Positions 18,268-27,836 of a DNA stretch of 64,000 bases are shown here, in pieces. A program made the translations under genes and the position numbers. Each line of letters begins with the position of its first letter. The stretch's first letter is position 1. Under the pieces are notes generated by a model. It saw nothing but the letters and a program-made list of their open reading frames with translations. It was not told the DNA's origin and searched no databases. Source of the DNA: Stentor roeselii (lineage: Eukaryota > Ciliophora > Heterotrichea > Heterotrichida > Stentoridae); the NCBI GenBank assembly GCA_006503475.1, contig RSEH01000104.1:87356-151355 (forward strand), in the 5' to 3' direction.

Positions 18268-18864
18268 CTAAGACTTAAAAAAAATCCCATCCTTATAAAA
18301 CAGTTCTGCCTCCCGATTGCCAACAGAAAAGCTCCTCTCTCCTTTAGGTGCATATTTATTGCTAAGTTTGATATACTTGTCCATAACCTTTTCATAATAA
18401 GAGTTCGGTGTCATATCATAATTTTCAAAGTTAGACTGATTCGGTCTCGAAGTCTTTTCCTGCACAAAAACAAGTCTTTTCTTCGCCGGTCTAACAACTT
18501 CTTCATTAATCTGCTCCAACGGATACGCTGAAATCGGGCTAAAAGTTTTAGTAACCTTCGGACTAGCAGGAACTTCCTCTCCAAGACTACTACTAGAACT
18601 TCTATTATTTTCATAGTTAGCCATACAGAACTCAGCCAAATCTCCACAATTCGCCGAGAGTTTCGGTGGAAGATACTTAATACTTTCAAACTTCAACATT
18701 TTCGAGTAAATCGCAGTGAACTGCTTCGAGAACTGGGCATTGTCAGACTTTTCCCCTTTCATCAATTTCACTAGTTTCGTGCTAAGAAGACTGACGAGCA
18801 TCTCACAAAGTTGACCGTATTTCGATTCTTGCGCTCTTGTAGTAAAGCCATTATATACACTCAT
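18268..18864 (-). CDS. Hypothetical protein (198 aa)
   Basis: The first 90 residues look helical (LCEMLVSLLSTKLVKLMKG), followed by a Ser-rich disordered stretch (SSSSSLGEEVPASPKV) and a short helical C-terminus. No family is recognised. Its ATG at 18864 lies only 10 bp from the divergent ATG at 18875, so both promoters must overlap each other or the coding sequences. Confidence 0.7.
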   Translation of the reverse strand: MSVYNGFTTRAQESKYGQLCEMLVSLLSTKLVKLMKGEKSDNAQFSKQFTAIYSKMLKFESIKYLPPKLSANCGDLAEFCMANYENNRSSSSSLGEEVPASPKVTKTFSPISAYPLEQINEEVVRPAKKRLVFVQEKTSRPNQSNFENYDMTPNSYYEKVMDKYIKLSNKYAPKGERSFSVGNREAELFYKDGIFFKS

Positions 18865-18874
18865 TGTATATTAC

Positions 18875-19402
18875 ATGGCGCTTGAAACCTTTATCGACTT
18901 TGATATGGGCAAAGTTTACCTCGGAAGGGACCATGACAGCTTTTTGAAGAGGTTCGTCGAGGTCGACTTGCAGGAATATCTGGAAAAAATGAAAAATTTT
19001 CTTGAAAATGCGGATCTTGAAGAACTTCATAGAACTGCTGATACTTTAGCCTCGACTTGTTGTTATGTTGGAGCCAAGCATTGCCAGGAGTTATCGAAAA
19101 AAGTTTCTCTATCTGCCAAAGAAAGAAAGATGAAGAAACTTGAAGGAGAAATGATTGAACTTGTCAGTCATGGAAAGATTTTACAAAAACTTATTAAAGT
19201 TCACTTTGATGAAAAAGTCGTTTCAGCTACTTCAGCTAATCTTGACCGAATCACGAGTAGCACCCTGGAGGAAAACTCGGAATATCGAAGTTACCGATTA
19301 AGACCTCCACAGAAAAAACCTACTCCAAAACAACAGACTTGGTATGAAGATGACTTCGACCCTTTTGAAGACAATAAGCAGTGGACATGTGAAATTTTCT
19401 AG
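18875..19402 (+). CDS. HPt-like four-helix protein lacking the phospho-histidine
   Basis: Residues 1-115 resemble a histidine-phosphotransfer domain: LGRDHDSFLKRFVEVDLQEY (helix 1-2), DLEELHRTADTLASTCCYVGA (the active-site helix), then helices ending near HGKILQKLI. In active HPt domains the active-site helix reads AHxLKGSSxxxGA; here His is Asp and Lys-Gly is Ala-Ser, so phosphorelay is unlikely by the usual route. The last 60 residues are Pro/Lys-rich and disordered. The domain assignment rests on pattern alone. The gene starts 10 bp from a divergent gene and is followed after 14 bp by the next gene. Confidence 0.5.
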   Translation: MALETFIDFDMGKVYLGRDHDSFLKRFVEVDLQEYLEKMKNFLENADLEELHRTADTLASTCCYVGAKHCQELSKKVSLSAKERKMKKLEGEMIELVSHGKILQKLIKVHFDEKVVSATSANLDRITSSTLEENSEYRSYRLRPPQKKPTPKQQTWYEDDFDPFEDNKQWTCEIF

Positions 19403-19416
19403 TTTCTAATATTTAA

Positions 19417-19926
19417 ATGATTAAAAAGATTGAAAAACCTGCAATTTTAGAGAACTTTCAAAGACTCAGCTCGAGGGAAAGCTCGAATCTTTCTCTTACT
19501 ACACAAAATTCTTTTCTGGTTGAAATTGAAAATAATGTTGACATCGATGAAACGATTCGATCGGAAATCAATAAAAGGTTTAATCGAAGTCTTGTCAACG
19601 CTACTTACAAGTTTCCAAGGGTCTCGCATAGTCCTTTTCCTAGTATTTCTTTGCAACAAAAGTGCAGTCAAAGGGAAAATGTCAGGGGTCAACATAAGAA
19701 GTTTGTTAAGATCTTTAGAATTGTTTCACATACTCCGAAACCTTCTTTGAATCAGAGCTTGAATGTCACAAATAAACTTAAGATTAGGAATTTGGAACAG
19801 GATAGAAAAGTTGTGTCTATTACACCTACACCTTTGAGCTTTGCGGGGAAAAATAAGAAGGTTTATGATTTTCCGAAAATCAAGAAACAAGGGAGAAGAA
19901 GCCCTTATTTAAGCTTAAAGAATTAG
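19417..19926 (+). CDS. Basic hypothetical protein (169 aa)
   Basis: A Ser/Asn/Lys-rich, largely disordered protein beginning at the ATG at 19417, 14 bp after the preceding stop. Short motifs such as FPRVSHSPFPS and RIVSHTPKPS look like repeated phosphorylation or binding motifs. No family is recognised. Codon composition resembles its neighbours and the frame is long relative to the AT content, so I take it as a real gene. Confidence 0.6.
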   Translation: MIKKIEKPAILENFQRLSSRESSNLSLTTQNSFLVEIENNVDIDETIRSEINKRFNRSLVNATYKFPRVSHSPFPSISLQQKCSQRENVRGQHKKFVKIFRIVSHTPKPSLNQSLNVTNKLKIRNLEQDRKVVSITPTPLSFAGKNKKVYDFPKIKKQGRRSPYLSLKN

Positions 19927-19994
19927 TTTGAATTCATCTATTTCTTTGGATTCATAATATTCAAGTAGTTTTAACAACATTAAATACTTAAGGA

Positions 19995-21668
19995 ATGGAA
20001 GAAGTCGAGCAAAAGTTCCTTGAAATGAATTACTCTCTAAGTCCTCTCTTTAGTTTTATAGAAGAAATAAAAAACGTAAAAAGATCTCGTCGCATCTCAG
20101 AAGATAGCACTATATCAATGCTTGACCTACTGACACTTGAAATAAAAGAAGATGTGATAACTACAGTGCGAGCGATGCAGATAGAAGAGTCTAAAAAGTG
20201 GACAGAAGTAGAAGATCAATTCAAAGAGTCCTACAAAGACATCAGAGACAAGCTTTACGATCAAAGCCAAACAATGTCAAACCTCGAGATGGACTTTCAC
20301 AGCCTAGGCGACATGATATCCCGTCAAGGAGGTTACATCGAGAACCAAAACAAAAACTTCGACATTTTCCGTAAAGACCTAAACGAAAAAGCTACCAACA
20401 ACGACCTAATCGATTTCAAAAAACAACTAAAGCGCTACACTCCAATCGGTGACTTCCACCATCTAAGCAACCAAGTAATGGAATGCGCCAACAAGTCCTC
20501 AGTAGACCTAATCCGAAAAGAGCTTCTAAACCTAGAAAAACGAGTAAAAATTTACATCACCCAAGAAGAACTTTACGATTTCACAAAAAAATCAGAAGAA
20601 TCTTCCAAGTCTTTCGCAACGAAAACTTTTCTACCAACTGAAAAGTTTAATGAAGAAAAAGATTTTATAGTAAAGCGTTTTGATCGACTTGAAGAAGACA
20701 TTCACGGATTATTTCAAAAGGTCGAGAATTACAATGAAGCTGTTAAGAAAAAGTTTAAAGAAATCTTTGAATTGATCAAAAGACGTCCTTGGGACCCTGA
20801 CGTTCAGCATCTTCAGGGGCAGATCGATGAATGTTCGACAAAAAATGAGTTTCAACGGCTTTGTAACTACGTAAACCCGAAAATCGACGGGTTTTCTTTA
20901 GCAGTCGCGGAATTCACAGGGAAAATTTTCCAGTTCGAGAAGATCATTGAGAGGTATGACGAGATTATCTTGGAAAAAGCCTCGAAAGATGATGTTAAAC
21001 AAATCAATTCGAAAATTCCTTCTTTTGCTTTAGTTTCGAACTTGAAAGAGCTCAGTGATCGAATCAGGGTGGAAACTGAATATAATTCAGATAAGTTCTA
21101 TGAAATTAAACATAAAACTGAAGAAGTCAGTAGTCATATTTCAACGATTTTTCAAAGGATTGAAGCGATTCGAAGAGAAAATATTGAAGTCTCTTCAGTT
21201 GCTTCTACTTTGGTTGGAATTTCAGAGAAACTGACTGAAAAAGCGGATAAAAGCGATATTTACTTGATTTATGATGTGATGGGAAGGAAAGAAGACATTG
21301 TTGCTATCAAAGACGCTGATGATATCTTCAAAAAACAAGTGGAAATGATTGTTATTATTCTTCAAAGTCTTTGTCGCACGTTCTTAGATAGTGGAGATAC
21401 TCCGAATGATTTGAAAAAGCAGAGGTTTCATTTGTATAGAAATTTAAAAGGATTACTTGCGTGGATCAATGGAGATGAACCTGCGAAAGCTAGAGTCACT
21501 CCTGGGTCGAAAAGTCCATTGAACTTAAAAACTGAAATTGACTTGGAAACCAGTGCTGAATTCATGAACTCTGGAAGACTTGGGAGAAGATTCAGAAGAA
21601 GTGTCATGACTACTAGTCCTAGAAGCAAAGGGTCAGTTGACTTTGTAAATTTACCTCCATTATCTTAA
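19995..21668 (+). CDS. Long helical/coiled-coil protein (557 aa)
   Basis: Nearly the whole protein is predicted helical with heptad patterns. Loosely repeated segments such as LNEKATNNDLIDFKKQL and ILEKASKDDVKQINSK are about 25-40 residues long with a conserved K-A-[ST]-x-x-D core. The C-terminus (last 60 residues) is Arg/Ser-rich. The repeats suggest a rod-like structural protein, perhaps of the cortex or basal body, but that is inference. It ends 16 bp from the end of a convergent gene, so their 3' ends must overlap. Confidence 0.7.
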   Translation: MEEVEQKFLEMNYSLSPLFSFIEEIKNVKRSRRISEDSTISMLDLLTLEIKEDVITTVRAMQIEESKKWTEVEDQFKESYKDIRDKLYDQSQTMSNLEMDFHSLGDMISRQGGYIENQNKNFDIFRKDLNEKATNNDLIDFKKQLKRYTPIGDFHHLSNQVMECANKSSVDLIRKELLNLEKRVKIYITQEELYDFTKKSEESSKSFATKTFLPTEKFNEEKDFIVKRFDRLEEDIHGLFQKVENYNEAVKKKFKEIFELIKRRPWDPDVQHLQGQIDECSTKNEFQRLCNYVNPKIDGFSLAVAEFTGKIFQFEKIIERYDEIILEKASKDDVKQINSKIPSFALVSNLKELSDRIRVETEYNSDKFYEIKHKTEEVSSHISTIFQRIEAIRRENIEVSSVASTLVGISEKLTEKADKSDIYLIYDVMGRKEDIVAIKDADDIFKKQVEMIVIILQSLCRTFLDSGDTPNDLKKQRFHLYRNLKGLLAWINGDEPAKARVTPGSKSPLNLKTEIDLETSAEFMNSGRLGRRFRRSVMTTSPRSKGSVDFVNLPPLS

Positions 21669-21684
21669 TATACAGCTAAAACTA

Positions 21685-22281
21685 TTACTTACTCCTTCTC
21701 GGCTTGTAAAAACTCTGACTAGAAATTGATGCAAGGCTCATCAGCTCAGCTTTAATCGAGCTTAAAATTTCACTTTCAATATTATCCGAATTATTCAGTT
21801 CCATAACCAAAGCTTGATTGGTTTCTCCCTTGAGCATAATTTCGTTTTTAAGTTCTTCTATTCTCATATCAAGACTCAAAAGATTTTCTTTAAAAATTTC
21901 TTCATTGGCTTTTCTTTCAAATCTGAGTCTTTTTTCCTTTTCCAGGAATTTTTTTTTTTCAGTCTGAGCGAGTTCTGCTTGAGTCTTATAAGCTGAGGCA
22001 AGGTTTTCCATGTCCTTTTTCGCTTTATCTACTCTTTGTTTTAGCAATTTTACTTCGTTTGTGTTTATTGAGTGCAAATCTTTGAACCTTTTGAGTTGTT
22101 CTTCAAGTTTTTTTAGATCTAAGTTTAGTCCTGCATTTTGATGAAAAGTTGAAGAAACCTGTTGTTCAAGTACCGAATTCTCACTCCCCAGCAATTCTAT
22201 TTCCTTCCCAACATCCTGAATTTTCTGTTTAGACTCCGCTAAAAAGTTATTGAACCTAGTATCAAGTTTCGCGTTAATCAT
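21685..22281 (-). CDS. Coiled-coil protein (198 aa)
   Basis: A single long coiled coil (for example residues 20-165) rich in Glu, Lys and Leu. I place the start at the ATG at 22281 (MINAKLDTRFN); the frame extends six codons further to a GTG, which is unlikely as a eukaryotic start. The stop of the upstream gene lies 14 bp before this ATG on the same strand. No family is recognised. Confidence 0.7.
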   Translation of the reverse strand: MINAKLDTRFNNFLAESKQKIQDVGKEIELLGSENSVLEQQVSSTFHQNAGLNLDLKKLEEQLKRFKDLHSINTNEVKLLKQRVDKAKKDMENLASAYKTQAELAQTEKKKFLEKEKRLRFERKANEEIFKENLLSLDMRIEELKNEIMLKGETNQALVMELNNSDNIESEILSSIKAELMSLASISSQSFYKPRRSK

Positions 22282-22295
22282 ATAAATTAATACAT

Positions 22296-23324
22296 TCACT
22301 CATAACTACTACTTAAAATCTGGTCAATCTCAACCAGTTGTTCCTTAACATCATTAAATCCAAGTTCAGAGTAGTCAGGTCTGGCAATAGTCAAGTTATT
22401 CGAATTTCCATTCCCCGAGTTGACAACAGAATGACCAGCATTGACCAGGGGTACAAATTTGCTTTCAAAGCTTAAAGGTTTACTTCCCACAAAATAATCA
22501 TCAGTCATCCTATTCTCATAATTTTTGAAAGAATTCGAAATATTCCCCGAAAAATTTCTACTAAACACATTTTTCTGCTGAAACTTCAAATCATAATCAA
22601 TACTCGACATCCTTAATTGTTCTCTAAACCTGTCTAACTCAATAATAGCCTCATTTCTTTCATAATGTGCCTGATCAGCATCTTGTTTAAGTTTTGCCAA
22701 AATATTTTTAAATGAATTTTGTTGAATTTCTAAATCGCTTCTTGCTTTCCAGTAGTCGATTTTCATCGGGTTGAATTCAAGACTGCGAAATTTTTCTTTG
22801 TTTTGGACTATCGGGTCGATTTCTTTGATGACAGGAACAGGACTTTCTTTGTGGACTTCTTGTTTCACTGGCTTCGGCTCGGGTCTTTTGATGGTCTTCG
22901 CCTGACGGGGTTCTTCGTAGGGCAGGCCGAGTTCGACTTGGATTTCTTTTTTGTATTTGGCTTCTAACAAATGACGTTCTTGAGACAGTTTCTCTTCTTC
23001 TCGCTTGTCTTCTAGCAGTTTTCGGGTCTTTTCTTCTTGTTTTTTACGCTCTTTCTCTTGGACTTGCTCTGAAAGACTTTTACGCCACTCGTCACGCTTC
23101 GCATCTCGTAAACGTTGCTGGTCGTCAAAGGTCCAGTTCGCTGATGGCTTTAGATTTGAACGGTTTTTTAACTGGGATGCTTCCGGGTTTTCTAAAGGCT
23201 TTGATTGGTTTTTAGAGTCGTTGAAATAGTCGAGAGGCTGATCTCGTGAGTGGCTTTGGAGTGATGAGTTGTTTTGTGGAAGGCTTAGAGATGATTGGTT
23301 TGAGAATCGACTTTCAAATTTCAT
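22296..23324 (-). CDS. Coiled-coil protein with CSPP1/CCDC66-like motif (342 aa)
   Basis: A disordered, Ser/Asn/Gln-rich N-terminus leads to a highly charged helix, about residues 70-135. Its AKRDEWRKSLSEQVQEKERK segment resembles the K-R-x-E-W-x-x-x-L-x-x-Q motif seen in the centrosome/cilium proteins CSPP1 and CCDC66. That link is weak. It could be a basal-body or microtubule protein. The gene ends in TGA, with TAA two codons later. It diverges from the Scc2 gene across a purine-rich repeat region, and the next gene follows after 14 bp. Confidence 0.6.
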   Translation of the reverse strand: MKFESRFSNQSSLSLPQNNSSLQSHSRDQPLDYFNDSKNQSKPLENPEASQLKNRSNLKPSANWTFDDQQRLRDAKRDEWRKSLSEQVQEKERKKQEEKTRKLLEDKREEEKLSQERHLLEAKYKKEIQVELGLPYEEPRQAKTIKRPEPKPVKQEVHKESPVPVIKEIDPIVQNKEKFRSLEFNPMKIDYWKARSDLEIQQNSFKNILAKLKQDADQAHYERNEAIIELDRFREQLRMSSIDYDLKFQQKNVFSRNFSGNISNSFKNYENRMTDDYFVGSKPLSFESKFVPLVNAGHSVVNSGNGNSNNLTIARPDYSELGFNDVKEQLVEIDQILSSSYE

Positions 23325-23332
23325 TGTTTATA

Positions 23333-23560
23333 TCAGAAGATAAGAAAGGATTAAAGAATTAAAAGGATTAAAAGGGTTAAAAGGGTTAAAAGATTAAAAG
23401 GATTAAAAGGATTAAAAGATTAAAAGGAATAAAAGGGTTACAAGGATGAAAAGGATTAAAAGGATTGAAAGGATTAAAAGGATTAAAAGAATCAAAAAGA
23501 TTTAATGGATGAAAAGGATGAAAATGATGAAAAGTATTAAAAGGGTTAAAATATTAAAGG
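23333..23560. repeat. Purine-rich AAAAGGATT tandem repeat between divergent genes
   Basis: About 225 bases are built from imperfect head-to-tail copies of AAAAGGATT and variants (AAAAGGGTT, AAAAGATT). The plus strand is nearly free of C. It lies in the divergent promoter region of the coiled-coil gene (-) and the Scc2 gene (+). Such polypurine tracts can exclude nucleosomes. Copy number is likely variable. Confidence 0.8.
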
Positions 23561-23664
23561 ATTAAAATATTAAAAGAAAAGGATTTAAGATTTTTTTGAT
23601 TTATGAGGATTTTAGTGTTTTGAAGATTTTTAGATAATCCTATTTTTACCTAACCCCCATAAAA

Positions 23665-26600
23665 ATGACTAATCGACGGAAAGATACTCATCTGGCTGGA
23701 CTAAATTTTGATAATATAGAGATTTTAAGGAAGAATCAAGAAAAATCACCTCCGATTCCTGGAAGTCGTAACAAATCACTTCCTATCAAAGTCACTCCAA
23801 ACATTGATACAGATACCGCGAAGCTTCAGATGCTTGTTGATTCACTTGAATCTAGCTCTTCCTTTAACCAATATGATAGAATTGATGATATCTTCACTCG
23901 TTTGAAGCACAAGTCAGCGATTGACCTGGTATCTTTTGAGACTTTATGCACTTTTGTCTACCAAATCAAAGAAAACTTCACTGCTCAGTATTCTATCAAC
24001 TTTTCGAAGAAGTTTTCGAAGGAATTGAAAAGTCTTGTTGTTATTTTCGAACCCCTCAAGACTTATCTAAACCTTATCACTTCTCCTCAGGTTGACCAGA
24101 GGCTGATTATTGATGAAATGATTGAGAATATTTTTAAATTGGTTCAGGGCGCGCTGGACAAAGTGATAATCCCACTAAGCCAAACCCCATCCAAAGAAAC
24201 CCAAAAAATCCTAGAAACAAAAAAATCCCTATCATGCATGTCCTCGATCTGCAGCGTGCTTGAATACCTTCTAGTCCTAATAACTCGAGGAATGTTCCAA
24301 GATCATCATCTGCTATCTCTAAGCGACTCATTAATAAAAACTCTATTCGCAGAAGGAGCAGAACTTTTACATTTAACCTGTTGTTTCACTCTATCAGGAA
24401 TAATATCCTCTTACAAAAAGTTAGCCACTACAATTTTAAACGAAATTTTAAATAACTTATCAGCCTTAACCGACGACCCCAATGCGACACTAGGCTCTAA
24501 ATCAAAGCGAATTAACTGCAAAAACTACAACGTTTGTGAAGGAGTTTCAATAAAATTTAGCACATTTTTAGTAATCAACGTCGTGCAACACTATTCAAGT
24601 CTTCAACAACCCATTCGAATAGACGGCTCAGTCGACTTGAAAGTCCTCCGCATTCAGTTTGATGAGACTCTCGGACTTGCCAATAAATTTATCAGCGAGG
24701 TCTGTGACCGAGCTTTCAGGGTAAAAGCTGATAACCAGGACTACCGAGTGTACCTTGAAAGTTTCACGAAGGACCTGCTGAAACTTTTGTTTCAGCCTGA
24801 ATTTCCTATTGCTTTTCAGATGGTTAATCTTTTGGTTTTGAAACTTTTTGCTGGGTTGAAAACTTTTTCTGCTATGATTAGACATTTTATTATTGAAGAA
24901 CTTTGCTTGGTGGGGTCGTATTTGAAAGAAAGTATTCATCTTATTAAACAGTCTCCTGTTGTACCTCAGCAGATTATTAAAGTGCCGATGACTGATCATC
25001 CTTCTATCTCTGCTCTTGCTTCGACTTGCTTGTGTAAGGAGGGCTGGAGTGGTGATAAGGATATGATTCAATGTGAGGAGTGCTGGAAATGGTTTCATCT
25101 TGATTGCATTGGAATTGACTTGGATAAGTATCGTGAAGACTCTTGGTTCTGTGATGATTGTAGATTGTTTGAGTGTCTTGAACATGTCAAACTCATGAAT
25201 CCTACTGTCACTGATGATCAGATTGTTAGCTTGCCTAGGGATTTGATCAAAGTTACTCAGAAGTACCAGCGAGTATACCAACACCTGATAATAAACTACA
25301 TAATCTGCTCAGGTGGACGAATGGAAAACTCCAGTCGAAGCGTATTATTAGGTAACTGGATCGACAGCAGATCCGACCAAGACTTAATAAACCTTTGGCA
25401 AACTCCAAAGCAAAGCCACCTTCCTCGTCTTTCCGAAAAAGGAACAATGAAGCTATTCCGTCAATTCCTAGTAGTAAACGAGTTAGGTCTGACATATCTT
25501 CACATTCAAACCAAGATAATAAACCTTCTAAACGCTGTCCAGCCCTTAACCCGTGCAAAGGCCTTAAAAACTCTGACAAGTCTCGTGCAAGCCGACCCAG
25601 AATGCCTTGCCGAGGACATGATCGAGTCAGCGGTGACTGAAAGGCTTCATGATAACTCCATTGCTGTCAGAGAAGCCACTGTTGAGCTTCTGGGCAAGTT
25701 CATCACTTACAAGTCAGAATTTTCAGATAATTATTTCGCTAACATCATGCAAAGGCTTAAAGACAAAGGGCCTAGTGTCAGAAAAAGAGTCATTAAGATT
25801 TTGAAGGATATCGTCTCTGCTGACCAGAATCATGAAAGAATCATTGAAATATACTCAGAAGTTATCAAAAGGATTTTTGATGATACTGAAAATATTCGTG
25901 AGGCAGTTGTTAGTCTTTTTGAAGAGTTTTGGTTTACTAGTAAACCTGCTGATCTTTTTAAAACTGTTGTTAAAGTTGTGAAAATATTGAAGTGGAAGGA
26001 TCCTATTGTTTTAGTGTTTAAGGCAATTGTTGCGAAAAATGTGGTTTATAAGGATCAGTTAGATTATCTTGCACAAACTGCAACTGAGCAGCTGGTCGCC
26101 AGTTCTAGTGTTAAGTCGTCGATTCTTTTTGCGAAGATACTGGAAATCGTGTCATTATCATCACCTGAACTACTTCTCGACCAAATCTCAACTTTACATC
26201 AATTTCTGACCCCATCTCAGAACGCAAAAGAAGAAGCTGAACTCCTAGGATCAATCTGCACAATAATCGGAAGAACTTCAGAATTCATGTCAAGTCTCAG
26301 TTCATCTCGTATAATTCGAATTGAAAACCAACTGATTCAATTAGTTTACACTCAAGGTTCTGCTGTTTTACAACAAGCTTTGCATGCTTTGTGCAAAATT
26401 GTAAAGCTTTGCAGCAGGAATCAATCGATTTTGACAGGCCTTATTCAGAAATGCTATACATTGTTGAAAAGTGCCAGCAAGGCCTCGATTATAGAAAAAG
26501 GAAACCAGCCGAGTTTGTTTAGGGCGATGTTGGTTGTTGGACTTTCAGTTAAGTTCAGTGATAGAAATTACCTCATGACTGTTAAGGTTGAGGAAGATAA

Positions 26601-27777
26601 GAACTTTGATAAAAGTGTTTTTGAAGTTTTTGAAGTGTTAGCGAAAAATAAAGATAAAGGGGTCAGGGATCGAGCACTTGAATCTTTGAGCTTGACCTGG
26701 GTAAAGTTTCCTGCTTTTTTACCCGCCTGCGACTATCTAATAAAGAAATTCTGGAAAGAAGCCAAATCTCCAGAAGCCTTAAAAAAAATGCTTGAAGTAT
26801 TCCAAGAGTTTCTAAACAGTTGCAAAGAAGCTATTCTTGAAAACCAAGAAGACGACTCAGGTAACGTAGCGAACATAATAAACACCTACCTCGACCAAAT
26901 AATCGACACAGCACTAAACCCAAAAACCGAAGTAAGAGAAACCTCTTCCGAAGTCTTAAAACTAATCCTAATGCAAGGTTCAGTAAACATCGGTCACATA
27001 ATTCCCTGTTTATTCGTAATGCTAGGTGACGAAAGCCAACAAGTAAAAGAATCCGGTTTTTTCTGCATCGAGAAAAGTTTCATAAAAAACCCAGAACTCG
27101 TAACAGTCAACTTAAAAAAGTCTCTACAAAATTCATTCGACTTCCAAAAAAAAGTTTTAGAAAAAAAGCAAAACTTGATAAACACTTTTTACCCACGACT
27201 TTACCTTCTCATCAAAGGAAAAAAACAACTCAGGAACAAGTTCATTAAAATCATCTTAGAAAGTTTCGAGTCTGAAGACCCGGAGTTCGTCGACTTCCTC
27301 TGCAGTCTTCTCTCTTCTTTTTCCTTTTCAATCATAGAAGAACTAGTCCCAATTCTCATGTTTTTATCTGGAAGGGTCGATTTAAACGCTTCTAGATGTT
27401 TGAGAACAGTCAAGATTTTAACTCAACAAAAAGAAAAGCTAAAAGGTGAAAACATGGCACAAGTCCTGATCATGGTCCAGGTGATCACCTTGAAAAACTA
27501 CCTGATGTCTGCTTATAACGTCAGGAGTCTCGAGGACTTAACTGAAAGAAATGAAAAAAACCTGCAAAAAGCAGAAGAAGTCCCTGGATTCGATGATGAA
27601 TACGAAGAATTCCGACAACTCAACGGAAGTGAAATCGAAGGAGAAGAACTTTTTAGATTTAAAAGAAAATTCAAGATTTTACTTGCAACTCAACAAAATG
27701 AAGACGTTGGACTTCGCAAAAGGATTAAAAAAGTTGTTGATGTTGAGATGGAAAATGAAGAAGTGGTCGTAGATTAA
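23665..27777 (+). CDS. Cohesin loader Scc2/NIPBL with PHD finger
   Basis: The 1,370-residue protein has a PHD finger at about residues 452-500 (CLCKEGWSGD, CEECWKWFHLDC, FCDDC), then the HEAT-repeat core characteristic of Scc2/NIPBL. Diagnostic segments include TRAKALKTLTSLVQADPECL (about 627) and KDKGPSVRKRVIKILKDIV (about 698), both close to the conserved signature of the family. Scc2 with Scc4 loads cohesin onto chromatin in the nucleus. A PHD finger in this protein is known from plants and some protists but not from yeast or animals; it may read histone methylation. The C-terminus is acidic. A single exon is used. Confidence 0.9.
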   Translation: MTNRRKDTHLAGLNFDNIEILRKNQEKSPPIPGSRNKSLPIKVTPNIDTDTAKLQMLVDSLESSSSFNQYDRIDDIFTRLKHKSAIDLVSFETLCTFVYQIKENFTAQYSINFSKKFSKELKSLVVIFEPLKTYLNLITSPQVDQRLIIDEMIENIFKLVQGALDKVIIPLSQTPSKETQKILETKKSLSCMSSICSVLEYLLVLITRGMFQDHHLLSLSDSLIKTLFAEGAELLHLTCCFTLSGIISSYKKLATTILNEILNNLSALTDDPNATLGSKSKRINCKNYNVCEGVSIKFSTFLVINVVQHYSSLQQPIRIDGSVDLKVLRIQFDETLGLANKFISEVCDRAFRVKADNQDYRVYLESFTKDLLKLLFQPEFPIAFQMVNLLVLKLFAGLKTFSAMIRHFIIEELCLVGSYLKESIHLIKQSPVVPQQIIKVPMTDHPSISALASTCLCKEGWSGDKDMIQCEECWKWFHLDCIGIDLDKYREDSWFCDDCRLFECLEHVKLMNPTVTDDQIVSLPRDLIKVTQKYQRVYQHLIINYIICSGGRMENSSRSVLLGNWIDSRSDQDLINLWQTPKQSHLPRLSEKGTMKLFRQFLVVNELGLTYLHIQTKIINLLNAVQPLTRAKALKTLTSLVQADPECLAEDMIESAVTERLHDNSIAVREATVELLGKFITYKSEFSDNYFANIMQRLKDKGPSVRKRVIKILKDIVSADQNHERIIEIYSEVIKRIFDDTENIREAVVSLFEEFWFTSKPADLFKTVVKVVKILKWKDPIVLVFKAIVAKNVVYKDQLDYLAQTATEQLVASSSVKSSILFAKILEIVSLSSPELLLDQISTLHQFLTPSQNAKEEAELLGSICTIIGRTSEFMSSLSSSRIIRIENQLIQLVYTQGSAVLQQALHALCKIVKLCSRNQSILTGLIQKCYTLLKSASKASIIEKGNQPSLFRAMLVVGLSVKFSDRNYLMTVKVEEDKNFDKSVFEVFEVLAKNKDKGVRDRALESLSLTWVKFPAFLPACDYLIKKFWKEAKSPEALKKMLEVFQEFLNSCKEAILENQEDDSGNVANIINTYLDQIIDTALNPKTEVRETSSEVLKLILMQGSVNIGHIIPCLFVMLGDESQQVKESGFFCIEKSFIKNPELVTVNLKKSLQNSFDFQKKVLEKKQNLINTFYPRLYLLIKGKKQLRNKFIKIILESFESEDPEFVDFLCSLLSSFSFSIIEELVPILMFLSGRVDLNASRCLRTVKILTQQKEKLKGENMAQVLIMVQVITLKNYLMSAYNVRSLEDLTERNEKNLQKAEEVPGFDDEYEEFRQLNGSEIEGEELFRFKRKFKILLATQQNEDVGLRKRIKKVVDVEMENEEVVVD

Positions 27778-27836
27778 TTTTTTATTTGATTAGGGTTAGT
27801 TTGAATGTTGGAGAAAATTGAATAATAACTGAAAAA

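Noticed and set aside
23333-23560. CRISPR-like array
   Set aside because: Units are contiguous short tandem repeats without unique spacers, in a eukaryotic genome.
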